Shown in pieces: positions 34,701 through 42,671 of a stretch of DNA of 64,000 nt. Source of the DNA: Lentzea alba (GTDB lineage: Bacteria > Actinomycetota > Actinomycetes > Mycobacteriales > Pseudonocardiaceae); assembly GCF_011067745.1 (NCBI RefSeq), contig NZ_JAAMPJ010000010.1, positions 248,001-312,000 on the forward strand. The letters are read 5' to 3'. Under the pieces are notes generated by a model. It saw only the letters and a list, made by a program, of their open reading frames with translations. It made no database searches and had not been told where the DNA came from. Made by a program: the position numbers and the translations under genes. Numbering within the stretch: position 1 is the first letter of the stretch; each line of letters starts with the position of its first letter.

Positions 34701-37700
34701 CCGAGCTGCCAGCGACCACCGTCGCTGTCGACGTACTCCCGCATGCGGTCGTGGACGTGGTCGTAGCTGACGGTCGCCGTGACCCGCTGGCTCGGCAGGC
34801 GCACCGACGTGATCTGGTCGCCGGGGTTGCGCGCTTCCCAGTGCGTGCGCACCTGGTTCGGGCCGAGCGGGCGCGCGTAGAACGCGAGCTCGTCGACGTC
34901 ACCGCTGAAGTGCGTGCGGCCACCGCTGATCGCCGGGAACGAGCCGACGGTGAACGCGGTGCCGACGTAGGCGTACTCGAGGCGCGGGTGGTCGATCACG
35001 CCCTGGCGGCTGGCGACCTCCTTGCCGTCGAGGTACATCGTCTGGGTGGCAAGCGAACCGGAGAGCACCACGTGGTGCCAGTTGCCGTCGTTGACCGCCG
35101 CGGACGAGGTGATCGGGTCGATCACGCCGTTCCAGAACTGGCCGCGCAGCTTGCCGTCCGAGCCGACGTACAGCACGGGCACACCCGCGCCCGGCGACTG
35201 GTCGACCGCCTTGTCGTGGTAGGCGAACAGCGGTCCGGCGGACGTGCCCTTGAACCACAGCTCGATCGACAGGTCGCGGTGCTTGTTGACGTTCTTCTCC
35301 GGCAGCTGCACGAAGCTGTTGCCGTTCAGGTGGACCGCGCGGTCGTCGCTGCCGCCCAGTGCACCCGACTTGTAGTAGTTCGAAGCGTCGACACCGACGA
35401 ACTTCGCCACGTCCTTGCCGAGCTTGACGCCGATCTGGCTGTTCGCGTCGGCGCCGCCGGCCTCACCGAGACGCCAGTACGAGTCCGGCCGCGAGTCGAG
35501 CACCGTGCTGCGGTAGTGCGAGCCGTCTTCGTAGGTGTAACGGGTGCACTTGCCGGTCGGGTTGCAGGCCTCCAGCAGCCGGTCGTTGTCGTAGACGTAC
35601 TTCCACTCCAGCGCGGAGCCGTCCACCGGTTCGGTGCGGACGTACTCGACGTGCTTGCCGTCAGCGGTCCACGCGAACGTCAGGGTGCGGTTGCTGGTTC
35701 GGCTGATCGCCTTCCACAGCCTGCCCTCGGTGTCGTGCGTGAGGTCGACCAGCCGACCGGCACTGTCCTTGATGGACACCAGCGCGCCGTCGAAGCGGAA
35801 CGTGTAGACCGTGCGGTCCTTGTCGATCAGCTTCCAGTCCGCGTCCACTCTGGTGAGCGTCGCGGCCCGGCCGGGCGGCGCGGTGTAGCTGCCGTCCGGG
35901 TTCTGTCCGAAGCGGACCTGCTGGCCGTCCGGGTAGGTGACGACGACGTTGCCGGAACCGTCCGCGTCCGGCACGACCCGCATGTCGTAGCGCGACGACC
36001 AGCCGCTGCCGAACGTCAGGTCGGCGCGCGGGTCGAGGCTGTTGTAGGTGCGGGCCACGTTGAGCTCGGGGCCGACGGTCGCGGCCGCCGCGTCGACGGC
36101 GGCGGTGGTGTAGTTGCCGACCATCGGGTCGAAGCCGAGACCGTTGCCGGTGTACGGCGCGTTGCCCATCCGCGAGGTGACCTCCGGCTGCGGCACCGAG
36201 GTGATCAGCGCGGAGAACTTGATGGGTTCGCTCTCGCCGCCGGCGGTGTCGTAGGCGAAGGTGCGCCAGTAGTAGACGCGGTCCCAGCGCAGCTTGCCCG
36301 CGGGAACGGTCCAGTAGACGTTCGGCTGCACACCGGAGTCGAAGCAGCGGACCGGGTTGCCCGCCTCGTCCTGCTCGCAGACCTGGAACTTGTAGGTGAG
36401 CGGGTCGTTCTCGTGGTCTTCCGCCTTGGCCCACAGCTGCGGCTGCAGGGTCTCGGTGCTGTGCCCGGCGAGCGGGTACTGGCCGGTGACGACCGGCGGG
36501 ATGTTGAAGACCTCCAGCGTGATCCGCGCCGGTGCGACCTGTTCGTCGGTGAAGGTCTTGGTGCCGTGGCGCATCGTGAACTCGAGGATGTAGCTGCCGA
36601 TCGGCAGCTTGCCGATCGTCGCCTCGAGCTCGACCGACTCGTTGCGCGCGATGGTGCGCGGCAGCGGCGCGGCTTGGGGTGTGCCCTCGTGCTGGTTGTT
36701 CTTCTTCGTGTTGAAGATCTTGTACGCGAGGTTGTAGCCGGAGTCCCAGGTGTTCGCGCCGGTGTTGGTGACCTTGACCTTGATCTTGCCGTCGAGCTGG
36801 CTCGTCACCGGCGGGTCCGGGATCGGCTGGCTGATCTCGTACTTCGCGTCGTACGGGCTGTGCGTCACGTACAGCTTCGGCGGGTTGGCCGACGCCGTGC
36901 CGGTGAACTTCTTGAAGCCACTGGTGTTCGCGTACGTGCCCGCGCGCAGTGCGATGCCGTTGTCCGGGCCACCGCGGACCCACGACTGCACCATGTCCGT
37001 GCCGCCGTCGCCCAGGGTGATCAGCTCGGGCGCCGCGGGGCAGGCCGAACGGGTCTGGCCGGTCGACATGTAGCCGTGCGAGAACGACGCGCCACCGATG
37101 GCCGGGCCGAGCGGCGGGGCGCCGTCGGGGCCGTTGGTGCTGGACCAGCCCGCAGCGACCTGGTGCACGGTCATCGGCGTCGGCTTGCAGGTGGTCGAGT
37201 CGTAGTTCACGACCTGCAGCGAGGCGCCGAAGATCTTGTGGTTCGCCAGGCGCTGGGCGACGGTCGGGAACTTGATGAGCGCGGTGTTGTTGCCGCCGCC
37301 GGTGTCCCGTCCGATGTGGAGCTCGCTCGCGCCGGGCGCACCGCCGCCGGTCCGGATCCGCTTGCTCTCGGTGGCACCGCCCTCGAACACGCTGGGATCG
37401 ACCAGAACCGGGTAGACGCGCGCCGGGTCGTCGAGCCACGCGGAATCGAGCGACACTCGCAAAGTGCGGCCGCTGTCCACGATCTCGTAGCGCACACCGT
37501 GGGACTGCGACGCCTCCGCGCCCTCCGCGCGTCCGGCCGAGTCGGTCATGAAGCCGGCCGGGATGCGCAGGCGTTCACGGCCGCTCTGGTCGGTGAGCGT
37601 CACCGCGCCGTCGACGACCTTGGCGCTGAGTCCCTTGAGCCGCAACGGGAAGTTCCACGTGCGGGCGGCGGCCCGGTCGTGCAGGACGAGGATTTCCTTG

Positions 37701-38446
37701 GCACCGCCGGGAGCCGACTCGACCCGCAGGTCGGTGTGGTCGGCGACACCGGGGTAGGTGACGGTCGTGCCGTTCTGCCGGCCGGCGACGTTGCGGGCGC
37801 CCGCGAGGCCGTAGGCGAACTCGTGGTCGTCGTCGAGCTTGACCTTGACCAGGTCTGCGGCGTTCGCGGCACCGGCGAGCCGCACGTCGACGCTGTCGGC
37901 CTTGTTGTGCCACTGCCCGTTCTCCGCGACCAGGGCCGGGTCGACGGGCGCCCACTTGCCGTCCGGGAGCTGGAAGTTGAGGGGGCCGTCGCTGAACTGC
38001 GTGGTCAGCGTGCCGTCCGCGTTGCGGTAGGTGGTCTCGTGCCGGCCGCGCTGCTCGGGGACCTCGACGCTCGTCTTGGCGTCGAACCCGGTGCGCGTGG
38101 TGGGCCCGGTGACGATCTTCGCGACGTTGCGCGCGCCGTCACCGGCCTTTTTGTACTCGGGAGAGCTGTACTTGGACTGCTCCGAGACGGGCATGCCGCG
38201 GTTGCCCTCGCGTCTGTCGCTTTCGGACGCGAGTCCGTCGGGGCTGCTTCCGTCTTGTTTGGCGGCCAGTCCGCGGGCGTTCTCGAGCTGCTTCTCGAGC
38301 TCCTTCGCGGCGGAGCCGAACCACGGCAGCAACGACGTGAACCCGGGGCCGGCGACACCGACGACGAGCGTCACGGTCAGCAACAGTCCCAGCAACGGCA
38401 CCAAGTATTTGGGCGCGCGGAAGCGCCCGGCTCTCCGGCCGACCAT
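28739..38446 (-). CDS. RHS/YD-repeat polymorphic toxin with Hint and C-terminal toxin domain
   Basis: 3235 residues. N-terminal membrane span (about 12-35), DNRLRE-like beta domain (about 350-500), Ig-like regions, DUF6531-like opening of the RHS shell (about 770), LamG insertion (about 980-1205), many YD repeats, and the RHS core end (GFQGDWTDPDSGHVNMGARW, then SRDS; to about 2645). A hydrophobic pretoxin segment (about 2645-2735) and an Ala-rich helix follow, then a Hint domain (about 2930-3082; SNSFVPGT, TDEHPFWV, HTYYV, VLVHNE). The last 153 residues are the toxin, with His3125 (WIHGN) and Cys3168/Cys3170 (LCSCNTG). ATG 38446 has GGGGGA nine bases upstream; open frame beyond it is not coding. 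Confidence 0.92.
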   Translation of the reverse strand: MVGRRAGRFRAPKYLVPLLGLLLTVTLVVGVAGPGFTSLLPWFGSAAKELEKQLENARGLAAKQDGSSPDGLASESDRREGNRGMPVSEQSKYSSPEYKKAGDGARNVAKIVTGPTTRTGFDAKTSVEVPEQRGRHETTYRNADGTLTTQFSDGPLNFQLPDGKWAPVDPALVAENGQWHNKADSVDVRLAGAANAADLVKVKLDDDHEFAYGLAGARNVAGRQNGTTVTYPGVADHTDLRVESAPGGAKEILVLHDRAAARTWNFPLRLKGLSAKVVDGAVTLTDQSGRERLRIPAGFMTDSAGRAEGAEASQSHGVRYEIVDSGRTLRVSLDSAWLDDPARVYPVLVDPSVFEGGATESKRIRTGGGAPGASELHIGRDTGGGNNTALIKFPTVAQRLANHKIFGASLQVVNYDSTTCKPTPMTVHQVAAGWSSTNGPDGAPPLGPAIGGASFSHGYMSTGQTRSACPAAPELITLGDGGTDMVQSWVRGGPDNGIALRAGTYANTSGFKKFTGTASANPPKLYVTHSPYDAKYEISQPIPDPPVTSQLDGKIKVKVTNTGANTWDSGYNLAYKIFNTKKNNQHEGTPQAAPLPRTIARNESVELEATIGKLPIGSYILEFTMRHGTKTFTDEQVAPARITLEVFNIPPVVTGQYPLAGHSTETLQPQLWAKAEDHENDPLTYKFQVCEQDEAGNPVRCFDSGVQPNVYWTVPAGKLRWDRVYYWRTFAYDTAGGESEPIKFSALITSVPQPEVTSRMGNAPYTGNGLGFDPMVGNYTTAAVDAAAATVGPELNVARTYNSLDPRADLTFGSGWSSRYDMRVVPDADGSGNVVVTYPDGQQVRFGQNPDGSYTAPPGRAATLTRVDADWKLIDKDRTVYTFRFDGALVSIKDSAGRLVDLTHDTEGRLWKAISRTSNRTLTFAWTADGKHVEYVRTEPVDGSALEWKYVYDNDRLLEACNPTGKCTRYTYEDGSHYRSTVLDSRPDSYWRLGEAGGADANSQIGVKLGKDVAKFVGVDASNYYKSGALGGSDDRAVHLNGNSFVQLPEKNVNKHRDLSIELWFKGTSAGPLFAYHDKAVDQSPGAGVPVLYVGSDGKLRGQFWNGVIDPITSSAAVNDGNWHHVVLSGSLATQTMYLDGKEVASRQGVIDHPRLEYAYVGTAFTVGSFPAISGGRTHFSGDVDELAFYARPLGPNQVRTHWEARNPGDQITSVRLPSQRVTATVSYDHVHDRMREYVDSDGGRWQLGVPTVGGDERNIIRSVRIVDPGGRPQYFDFDGLKGRILRQVTPLGAATRPEDIVGRDCTTNADGFVTCSGLVVALGVRLFDYDESGFQQKIIDENGETATLVHDDRGNLSRKISCREENNCQTTYYTYQAPTADPTDPKTDKLIETRDARSSGPTDDTYLTRSVYTDFGDLQQETNPDGGSTFHTYTDGSTLAYGSTTAKEPARLLKSTSDPRGAATINKYYANGDLAETTSPSGLRTVFTYDVLGRKKTATEFSDAQPQGVRTSYTYDKLGRVTEVTYPSTKNAVSGATHTETAKTSYDDDGNTLSAELVDSADPTNPRKSTFEFDEFGRMTKTVGPEGNEASFGYDNFGNRTWAVDANGVKTVYTYTARNKVAQVRLVGWHGKAITPGATGFEPLDPDDPLPDLVLESNQYEHNGRLLIQADSMGRRTEYTYYRDGLVKEIKARADGGIETDPVTIQQNTYDAAGNLIRQVGLGGKVTVHEVDATGRLKSTTQEPDTLRRRTDYSYDLSGNITQVVRTGKHSNTGPFGAAFGETVEFEYDAHGRQIRETLKGANGPVTTRKSYDQRDLVTAVTAPRGNVSGATVADHTTDYRYDERGRVTSVLSPPVMTEEHDTAPSVKRPTTTTGYNAFGDVTEVRNPAGGVMKMAYDKAGRTVRTESPGYQAPGSSQTTTATVLAEYDAMGHPVKTTDPSGATIWMYYDQRGRLVEKRDPNPEAPGEAGGSWRYSYTHNGELLSTTDPTGGENRRTYDQFSRPITQTVLELRPQPAAYETKLGYDAAGNLSTVTSPKNEITRIGYDQLGQKTSVTDAAGVTTQFGYDSFGNQVYAKDGEGRASYQMLDQAGNKTVDADLNPAGQVIRTGRYTYDIAGNRLTSTDALGKVTKYAYDALGQLTSMEEPVSASETITTSYGYDTSGRRTRVTDGRGNATFYTYNSLGKPESVVEPSTTAHPNAADRTWTTAYDGVGRPTVLTAPGGVTRTRTYDALGRLTKETGAGAAVSTSDREIAYDLVGRPTSVSAPGGVNTYQYNNRGLMTSATGPSGDSSFGYDEVGRLTSRTDAAGTTSFNYTSGRLSSVADGITGGGIAFGYNASGRIETMNYGAGRVRTFGYDDFGRETSDVTKNSTGGVIASVAYSYDLADRLKKKVSAGTAGAGEQTYGYDDLGRMTSWTSGGTTTEYAWDKSGNRVRNGAKTSTFDERNRVLSDGDYTYKYSARGTRDSRTSSGHEEKFEFDAFDRLTKVGAATYAYDALDRPVTRGSQQFKYAGIEMDAVKDSDATYARGLFGELLSLASGADKRVLLSDKHGDVIGGLDGAEVKDSTSYDPWGKVTASSGAKRNVGFQGDWTDPDSGHVNMGARWYEPTSGSFVSRDSVDQGGPGSGGFNRYAYGVGSPVNGFDPDGHGWFSDAVSWVGDNISTIGHTALDVAGLVPGLGEIADGINAVWYLAEGNYTDAALSAAGMIPFGGWGATAAKWGNRGYDALRGADNVPTPRTPDAPHPRRPDGPNAGKGPDGMPLKKADAPSAGKSLPDPRKLAAEAAARQAAAAAAALQAAIRRTAAAKAAVAKAVKSNPIPTLKAALKPRIANAKNIISAMPNAPARVVQTVVTNVQDLNKVYETIKTAMLGVGKEVVKEAAQAQVSETLNMLGAPYLGDILDLAGGGKKKKRTQDKVSNAKQEASGGASCPVSWDSNSFVPGTLVLMADGSRKKIEDLRKGEFVLATDPTTGKSGARKVTQVRTKVSKRTMVEVSDSSGGKIKVTDEHPFWVESEKRWVNAIDLKPTYRFLAADNRPAEISGTRTWSGIEKVHNFAVDELHTYYVASSQESAPVLVHNEDARKSNGNPCGPTVFMTPDDPVQKSIPRQKSLKGFGDYHDVWIHGNIDAVSPDYDSAESNNNTIKARSLARAIRASSNYPGGPVRLCSCNTGSARGSFAQHLANALGQNVLAPEGYLYVWPDGGHNIGPDGAPLKKNGDSGGRWKMFRPEERRR

Positions 38447-38708
38447 AGTGATCTTCCCCCAGGCAGTGAGGCCCCAACGTGCAGGCGGTCCGGAGCATAA
38501 AGTCCTAAACGCCGACTTCACAAGACATGTGCGCCTGGTCACTTTGTGTAACGAAAGTGCCGAGTGAGAGGTGCGGCCGCAGGATTCCACTTGGGCTGTT
38601 TCGTCTGGTACAAACCCTTCCGTCAGCATCCTGTGGGGGATGTCAGCTACTACCGGACGCGCGAACCGCGCGTGTTTTGGCGTGTCCGGATTGGGGGGCC
38701 TTCGAGCT
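38447..38708. promoter_or_regulatory. Divergent promoter region, RHS toxin / tachylectin protein
   Basis: 262 bases without a gene. The only clear structure is CACTTT (38540-38545) and AAAGTG (38554-38559), an inverted repeat with an eight-base gap near the middle. It could regulate both divergent genes together. Confidence 0.5.
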
Positions 38709-41522
38709 ATGAGCAGACCCGCGCGCCGGTCGTGGAGACGACTGGTGCAGATCTCACTCGCGGCGGCCATCGGAATCGTCGGCCTGCCCGTGCTGAACAG
38801 CGCCAACAACGTCGCGAACGCTGTCGAGACGGTGTCGTGCGCGCAGACCGCGAACGTGTACGTCGGCATCGCGAACAGCAACGACTTCCGGCTGCGCAAG
38901 ATGACCTACCCGGCGGACGGTTATCCCAACTGGGTTTCCGACGACGGCATCGGCTGGGGCTGGAACGAACGCTTCATGAGCGGCCCCAACGGTTATCTGT
39001 GGTTCATCGAGACTGACGGCGAGCTGCGCCGGCACCAGTGGACCGGTAGCGGCTGGGCCAACGGCGGCATCAGCGAGCTGATCGCGAGCGGCTGGGTCGG
39101 CTGGGACCAGGCGGCCTACCACTTCCGCGTCACCGTGGACCAGAAGAACAACATCTACGCCGCCGAGGCGAGTGGCGAGCTGACCTTCCACAAGTACGAC
39201 GAGGCCACGAAGACCTTGCCGCGCAAGGTGATCGCGACCGGCTGGAACAGGTACGACCAGATCTTCGCGGCGGGCGACGGCGTCATCTACGCGCGTGACC
39301 GGAACATCAACGATGGCACGCTCTACCGCTTCAAGTACAACCCCGACACCAACCAGTGGTTCAACTACGACGCCAAGGCGTGGCAGGCCGAGCCGTGGGG
39401 CCGCTCGATCGGTACCGGCTGGAACGGCTACAAGCAGCTCAGCTCTCCGGGCGGCGACATCATCTACGGCACCTTCCCAGGTGGTGAGACCTGGTGGTAC
39501 CGCTACCTGCCGAAGGAGGGCAAAGAGGGGCTCAACGCCAGCGGTGACTGGAAGTCGCAGATCACGACCTGGAACAACGTGGACGAGATCGCGCCCGCGA
39601 TCGACTCCTGCACGCTCGGCGACTACGCGACCGATGTGGACTGTGCGGTCAACGCGAAGCTCTGGGGTTCGCAGAACAACGACCAGCTCTGGATGCGTGC
39701 CCTCAACGAGCCCGAGACCGGCGTGAACAGCTGGCAGAAGCCGCAGCACCTCGGCAACGGCTGGAACAGCTGGCGCTTCATGGCGGGAGCCAAGGGGTAC
39801 AAGTTCTTCATCCAGCCGAACGGTGAGTTCCGCTTCCACCGCTGGATGGAACCCCAGGGACAGCCGGGTTACTGGGACAACGGCGGCATCAGTCAGGTGG
39901 CCGAGACCGGCTGGGTCGGCTGGGACAACCCGGCTTATCACAACCGCGTGACGGTCGACAGCAACAACCACGTCTACGCCGCGCTGGCCAACGGCCAGCT
40001 GGAGTTCAACGTCTTCGACGAGGTGTCGAAGAAGCTGACCCAGAAGCAGATCATCGACGACGGCTGGGGCAAGTACGACCAGGTCTTCGCCGCGGGTGAC
40101 GGCGTGCTCTACGCCCGCGACCCGAGCATCCAGGACGGCACGCTTTACCGCTTCCACTACGACTGGAAGAACCGCCGCTGGATCGACTACGCGCGCAACG
40201 TCGGCTGGGGCTGGAACCCGTTCACGCAGATTCTGTCTCCGGGCGGCGACGTCGTTCTCGGCAAGTGGGGCAACGACATCTGGTGGTACCGCTTCGACAA
40301 CACGAAGAAGGAGTTCACCACCACCGCCGAGGGGGAGCCGAAGAAGCGGATCGCCTGGTGGGCCGATCTCAAGGAGGTCATGGTCGACATCGACTCCTGC
40401 AAGCTGACGACCCCGGAGAAGATCACGCCGCCCGCCTCGGTGCCCGCACCGCAGAACGAGCGCGCACAGATGATCTACAACGAGGCCAAGTCCCGGTTCG
40501 AGGTCGCCTACGTGACCGACGCCGGCGTTCTGCGCCGCGGCTGGCAGAGCATCTCCGGTGCCGAGGAGATGATGTTCCAGGGCATTCCGGGTGCCAACTT
40601 CACCGGCCGGGCGAGTGTGGCGTTGCAGAACGACAACAGGCTCGTAGCGGCGGCCCGCGGCACCAACGCGCAGGCCAGGTCGTACACGCAGAAGCAGGGC
40701 GGCCTCGACACTGACTGGAACCAGCCGCAGGACCTGAACGGCGCGCTGTTCACGGATCCGATCGTGGTGCGCGGCAAGAACAAGGTGCTCACCGCGTTCG
40801 CGCTCGACGGTGCCAACAAGCTCTGGTTCGCCGAGCAGTACGGTGTGGACGGTGCGTTCAAGACGTGGCGCAAGGCCGAGTACACCACCGACTACAACAT
40901 GACGTCCGACATGACGATCCTGCCGGTCACCGGTGGCTTCGAGATCGCCTACCGCAACCCGACGGGCACGCTCGCGGTGAAGAAGTTCGCCAACGGCAAG
41001 CTGGAGACCCAGCGGGTGGCGGCAGGCATCGCGGGTGCCGGCACGCCGGGTGCGGTCGTGTTCGACGACGGCAAGGTGCAGCTGGTGAGCCGGGACGTGG
41101 ACGGCAAGCTGTACACCACCAGGGAAGGCGCGAACGGCGTGTTCCCGGCGTGGACGAACATCGGTGGCGCGCTTGAGTTCACCGGTTCGCCCGGTGTGCT
41201 GCTCAACGCGTTCGGCATCGTGGAAGTCGTGATCCGCGACAACACGAACGTGGTGCACCGCGGCGGTCAGACCGCCCCGGGCTCGGCCACCTGGCGGGTC
41301 TGGGACAACACGCTGCGCACCGCGCCGATGGACCCGTCGTTCGCGGCGAGCCCGAGTGGCGAGCAGCGGATCTTCTGGCGGGAAGCTGCTCAGTACTACC
41401 TGCTGGACGCTCCGGCGTACACGTCGGACCAGTCCGCGGCGATGTCGGCTCAGGCCGCGCAGTCCGAGGAGCTGTCGGCGAAGGAGGTGACCCCGGAGGT
41501 CACCCAGGGCGAGCTCAAGTAG
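38709..41522 (+). CDS. Secreted double-tachylectin protein
   Basis: 937 residues: signal peptide (about 1-38, with twin-Arg-like RRSWRR but no full Tat motif, cleaved near ANA), two tachylectin-type five-bladed propeller regions (about 44-290 and 320-545), each with repeats such as GWGWNERFM, GWVGWDQAAYHFRV and AAGDGVIYARD, and a third propeller- or fucose-lectin-like region (about 590-890). Tachylectins bind GlcNAc/GalNAc, so the protein probably binds cell-surface or chitin-like glycans. Divergent from the RHS toxin gene. Chose ATG 38709 because it begins the signal peptide. Confidence 0.85.
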   Translation: MSRPARRSWRRLVQISLAAAIGIVGLPVLNSANNVANAVETVSCAQTANVYVGIANSNDFRLRKMTYPADGYPNWVSDDGIGWGWNERFMSGPNGYLWFIETDGELRRHQWTGSGWANGGISELIASGWVGWDQAAYHFRVTVDQKNNIYAAEASGELTFHKYDEATKTLPRKVIATGWNRYDQIFAAGDGVIYARDRNINDGTLYRFKYNPDTNQWFNYDAKAWQAEPWGRSIGTGWNGYKQLSSPGGDIIYGTFPGGETWWYRYLPKEGKEGLNASGDWKSQITTWNNVDEIAPAIDSCTLGDYATDVDCAVNAKLWGSQNNDQLWMRALNEPETGVNSWQKPQHLGNGWNSWRFMAGAKGYKFFIQPNGEFRFHRWMEPQGQPGYWDNGGISQVAETGWVGWDNPAYHNRVTVDSNNHVYAALANGQLEFNVFDEVSKKLTQKQIIDDGWGKYDQVFAAGDGVLYARDPSIQDGTLYRFHYDWKNRRWIDYARNVGWGWNPFTQILSPGGDVVLGKWGNDIWWYRFDNTKKEFTTTAEGEPKKRIAWWADLKEVMVDIDSCKLTTPEKITPPASVPAPQNERAQMIYNEAKSRFEVAYVTDAGVLRRGWQSISGAEEMMFQGIPGANFTGRASVALQNDNRLVAAARGTNAQARSYTQKQGGLDTDWNQPQDLNGALFTDPIVVRGKNKVLTAFALDGANKLWFAEQYGVDGAFKTWRKAEYTTDYNMTSDMTILPVTGGFEIAYRNPTGTLAVKKFANGKLETQRVAAGIAGAGTPGAVVFDDGKVQLVSRDVDGKLYTTREGANGVFPAWTNIGGALEFTGSPGVLLNAFGIVEVVIRDNTNVVHRGGQTAPGSATWRVWDNTLRTAPMDPSFAASPSGEQRIFWREAAQYYLLDAPAYTSDQSAAMSAQAAQSEELSAKEVTPEVTQGELK

Positions 41523-41532
41523 CCCTGATCTG

Positions 41533-41584
41533 ACGGAAGGGGGCCTTTCCTGTCGCTTCGGCGGCGGGAAAGGCCCCCTTCCGT
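41533..41584. terminator. Bidirectional terminator after the tachylectin gene
   Basis: A perfect 18-bp stem (41533-41550 with 41567-41584) and 16-base loop, followed by CTTTT on the plus strand. It separates the convergent tachylectin and kinase genes. Confidence 0.85.
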
Positions 41585-41597
41585 CTTTTGTAGACGG

Positions 41598-42671
41598 TCA
41601 GACGGGCAGGTGGACCGTGACGACGAGGCCGCCGCCGGGACGGGGCGTGAGAGCGAGGGTGCCGCCGTGAGCGCGGACGATGCTGTGCACGATGGCCAGC
41701 CCGAGTCCGACTCCAGCGTGTTCGTCCGTGCGGACGCGCTCGGTTCCGCGTTGGAACGGCTCGGTGAGCGTGGGCACCAGGTCGGGTGGAAGCGGCGGGC
41801 CGGTGTTCTCGACTCGCAGCATGCTCGTGTTCCGCCGCGCTTCGGTGTGCACCGTGACGGTGCCGCCGGCGGGGAGGTTGTGCACGATGGCGTTCTGGAC
41901 GAGGTTCGTCACCATCCGCAGCACGAGCGCCGGTGAGCCGGGGGTGTGGGCCGTCCCGCCGGTCACGTCGAGCGTGATTCCACGTTGTTCGGCCAGGGGG
42001 AGCAGGGTTTCGGCGGCTTCCTCGGCGACCAGGGACAGGTCGACGGGCTCGCGGGCGAAGTTCCCGCGGTCGCTGCGGCTGAGCAGCAGCAGGGCCTCGG
42101 TGAGGTCGATCGCCCGCGCGTTGACGGTGTGCAGGCGTTCGACGACTTCGCCCTGGTCCGCGGTGGGGTCCTTGCGGGCGACGTCGAGGAGGGCCTGCGA
42201 GATCGCCAGCGGGGTGCGCAGCTCGTGGGAGGCGTTGGCGGCGAACCGTTGTTGTTCGGCCACATGGGATTCGAGCTTTTCGAGCATGGTGTCGAACGCG
42301 TCGGCGAGCTCGCGGAACTCGTCGTCGCGGCCGTCCAGCCGGATCCGGTGGGACAGCGAGCCGTTGGTGGCCGTCCGTGCCGCGTCCGTGATCTTGCGCA
42401 GCGGTGCGAGCACGCGGCCGGCGAGGAACCAGCCTCCGGCCAGGCCGAGCACGAGCAGCGTCAGCAACGCGATGGCGGCGGCACGGCCGAAGATGCGCGA
42501 CAGCAGGTAGCGGTTGGGCGAGATGCCGAGCAGGCCCTTTTCGGTGTTGGGCACGTGGCGCAACAGGAACAGCCACACCACGGCCAGCAGGACGGCTCCG
42601 GTGACGAGGACGAGCCCGGCGTAGCTGAGGGTGAGCTTCAGCCGGACGCTGTGTCCCGGGCGCCTGGTCAC
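41598..42671 (-). CDS. OmpR-class sensor histidine kinase
   Basis: 357 residues: two membrane spans (about 14-38 and 62-84) around a short external loop, HAMP (about 85-135), HisKA with the phospho-acceptor in ANASHELRTPLA, and HATPase with NLVQNAIVHN and GVGLGLAIVHSIVRAHGG. GTG start at 42671 overlaps the response-regulator stop in GTGA. The short loop suggests it senses the membrane rather than a bulky external ligand. Confidence 0.92.
   Translation of the reverse strand: MTRRPGHSVRLKLTLSYAGLVLVTGAVLLAVVWLFLLRHVPNTEKGLLGISPNRYLLSRIFGRAAAIALLTLLVLGLAGGWFLAGRVLAPLRKITDAARTATNGSLSHRIRLDGRDDEFRELADAFDTMLEKLESHVAEQQRFAANASHELRTPLAISQALLDVARKDPTADQGEVVERLHTVNARAIDLTEALLLLSRSDRGNFAREPVDLSLVAEEAAETLLPLAEQRGITLDVTGGTAHTPGSPALVLRMVTNLVQNAIVHNLPAGGTVTVHTEARRNTSMLRVENTGPPLPPDLVPTLTEPFQRGTERVRTDEHAGVGLGLAIVHSIVRAHGGTLALTPRPGGGLVVTVHLPV

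Noticed and set aside
30077..38500. Plus-strand open frame of 2807 codons opposite the RHS gene
   Set aside because: Its Arg/Val/Ala-rich product has no domain structure, and the minus strand clearly encodes YD repeats, LamG and Hint. Long antisense frames are expected opposite high-GC genes with biased third positions.
38527..38712. Short plus-strand frame in the RHS/tachylectin gap
   Set aside because: No ribosome site and no membrane or domain pattern; it ends inside the tachylectin signal region. Treated as non-coding.
38447..38899. Upstream extension of the RHS frame, to 38899
   Set aside because: It would run across the divergent promoter and into the tachylectin gene; the ATG at 38446 has a strong ribosome site and starts a normal membrane anchor.
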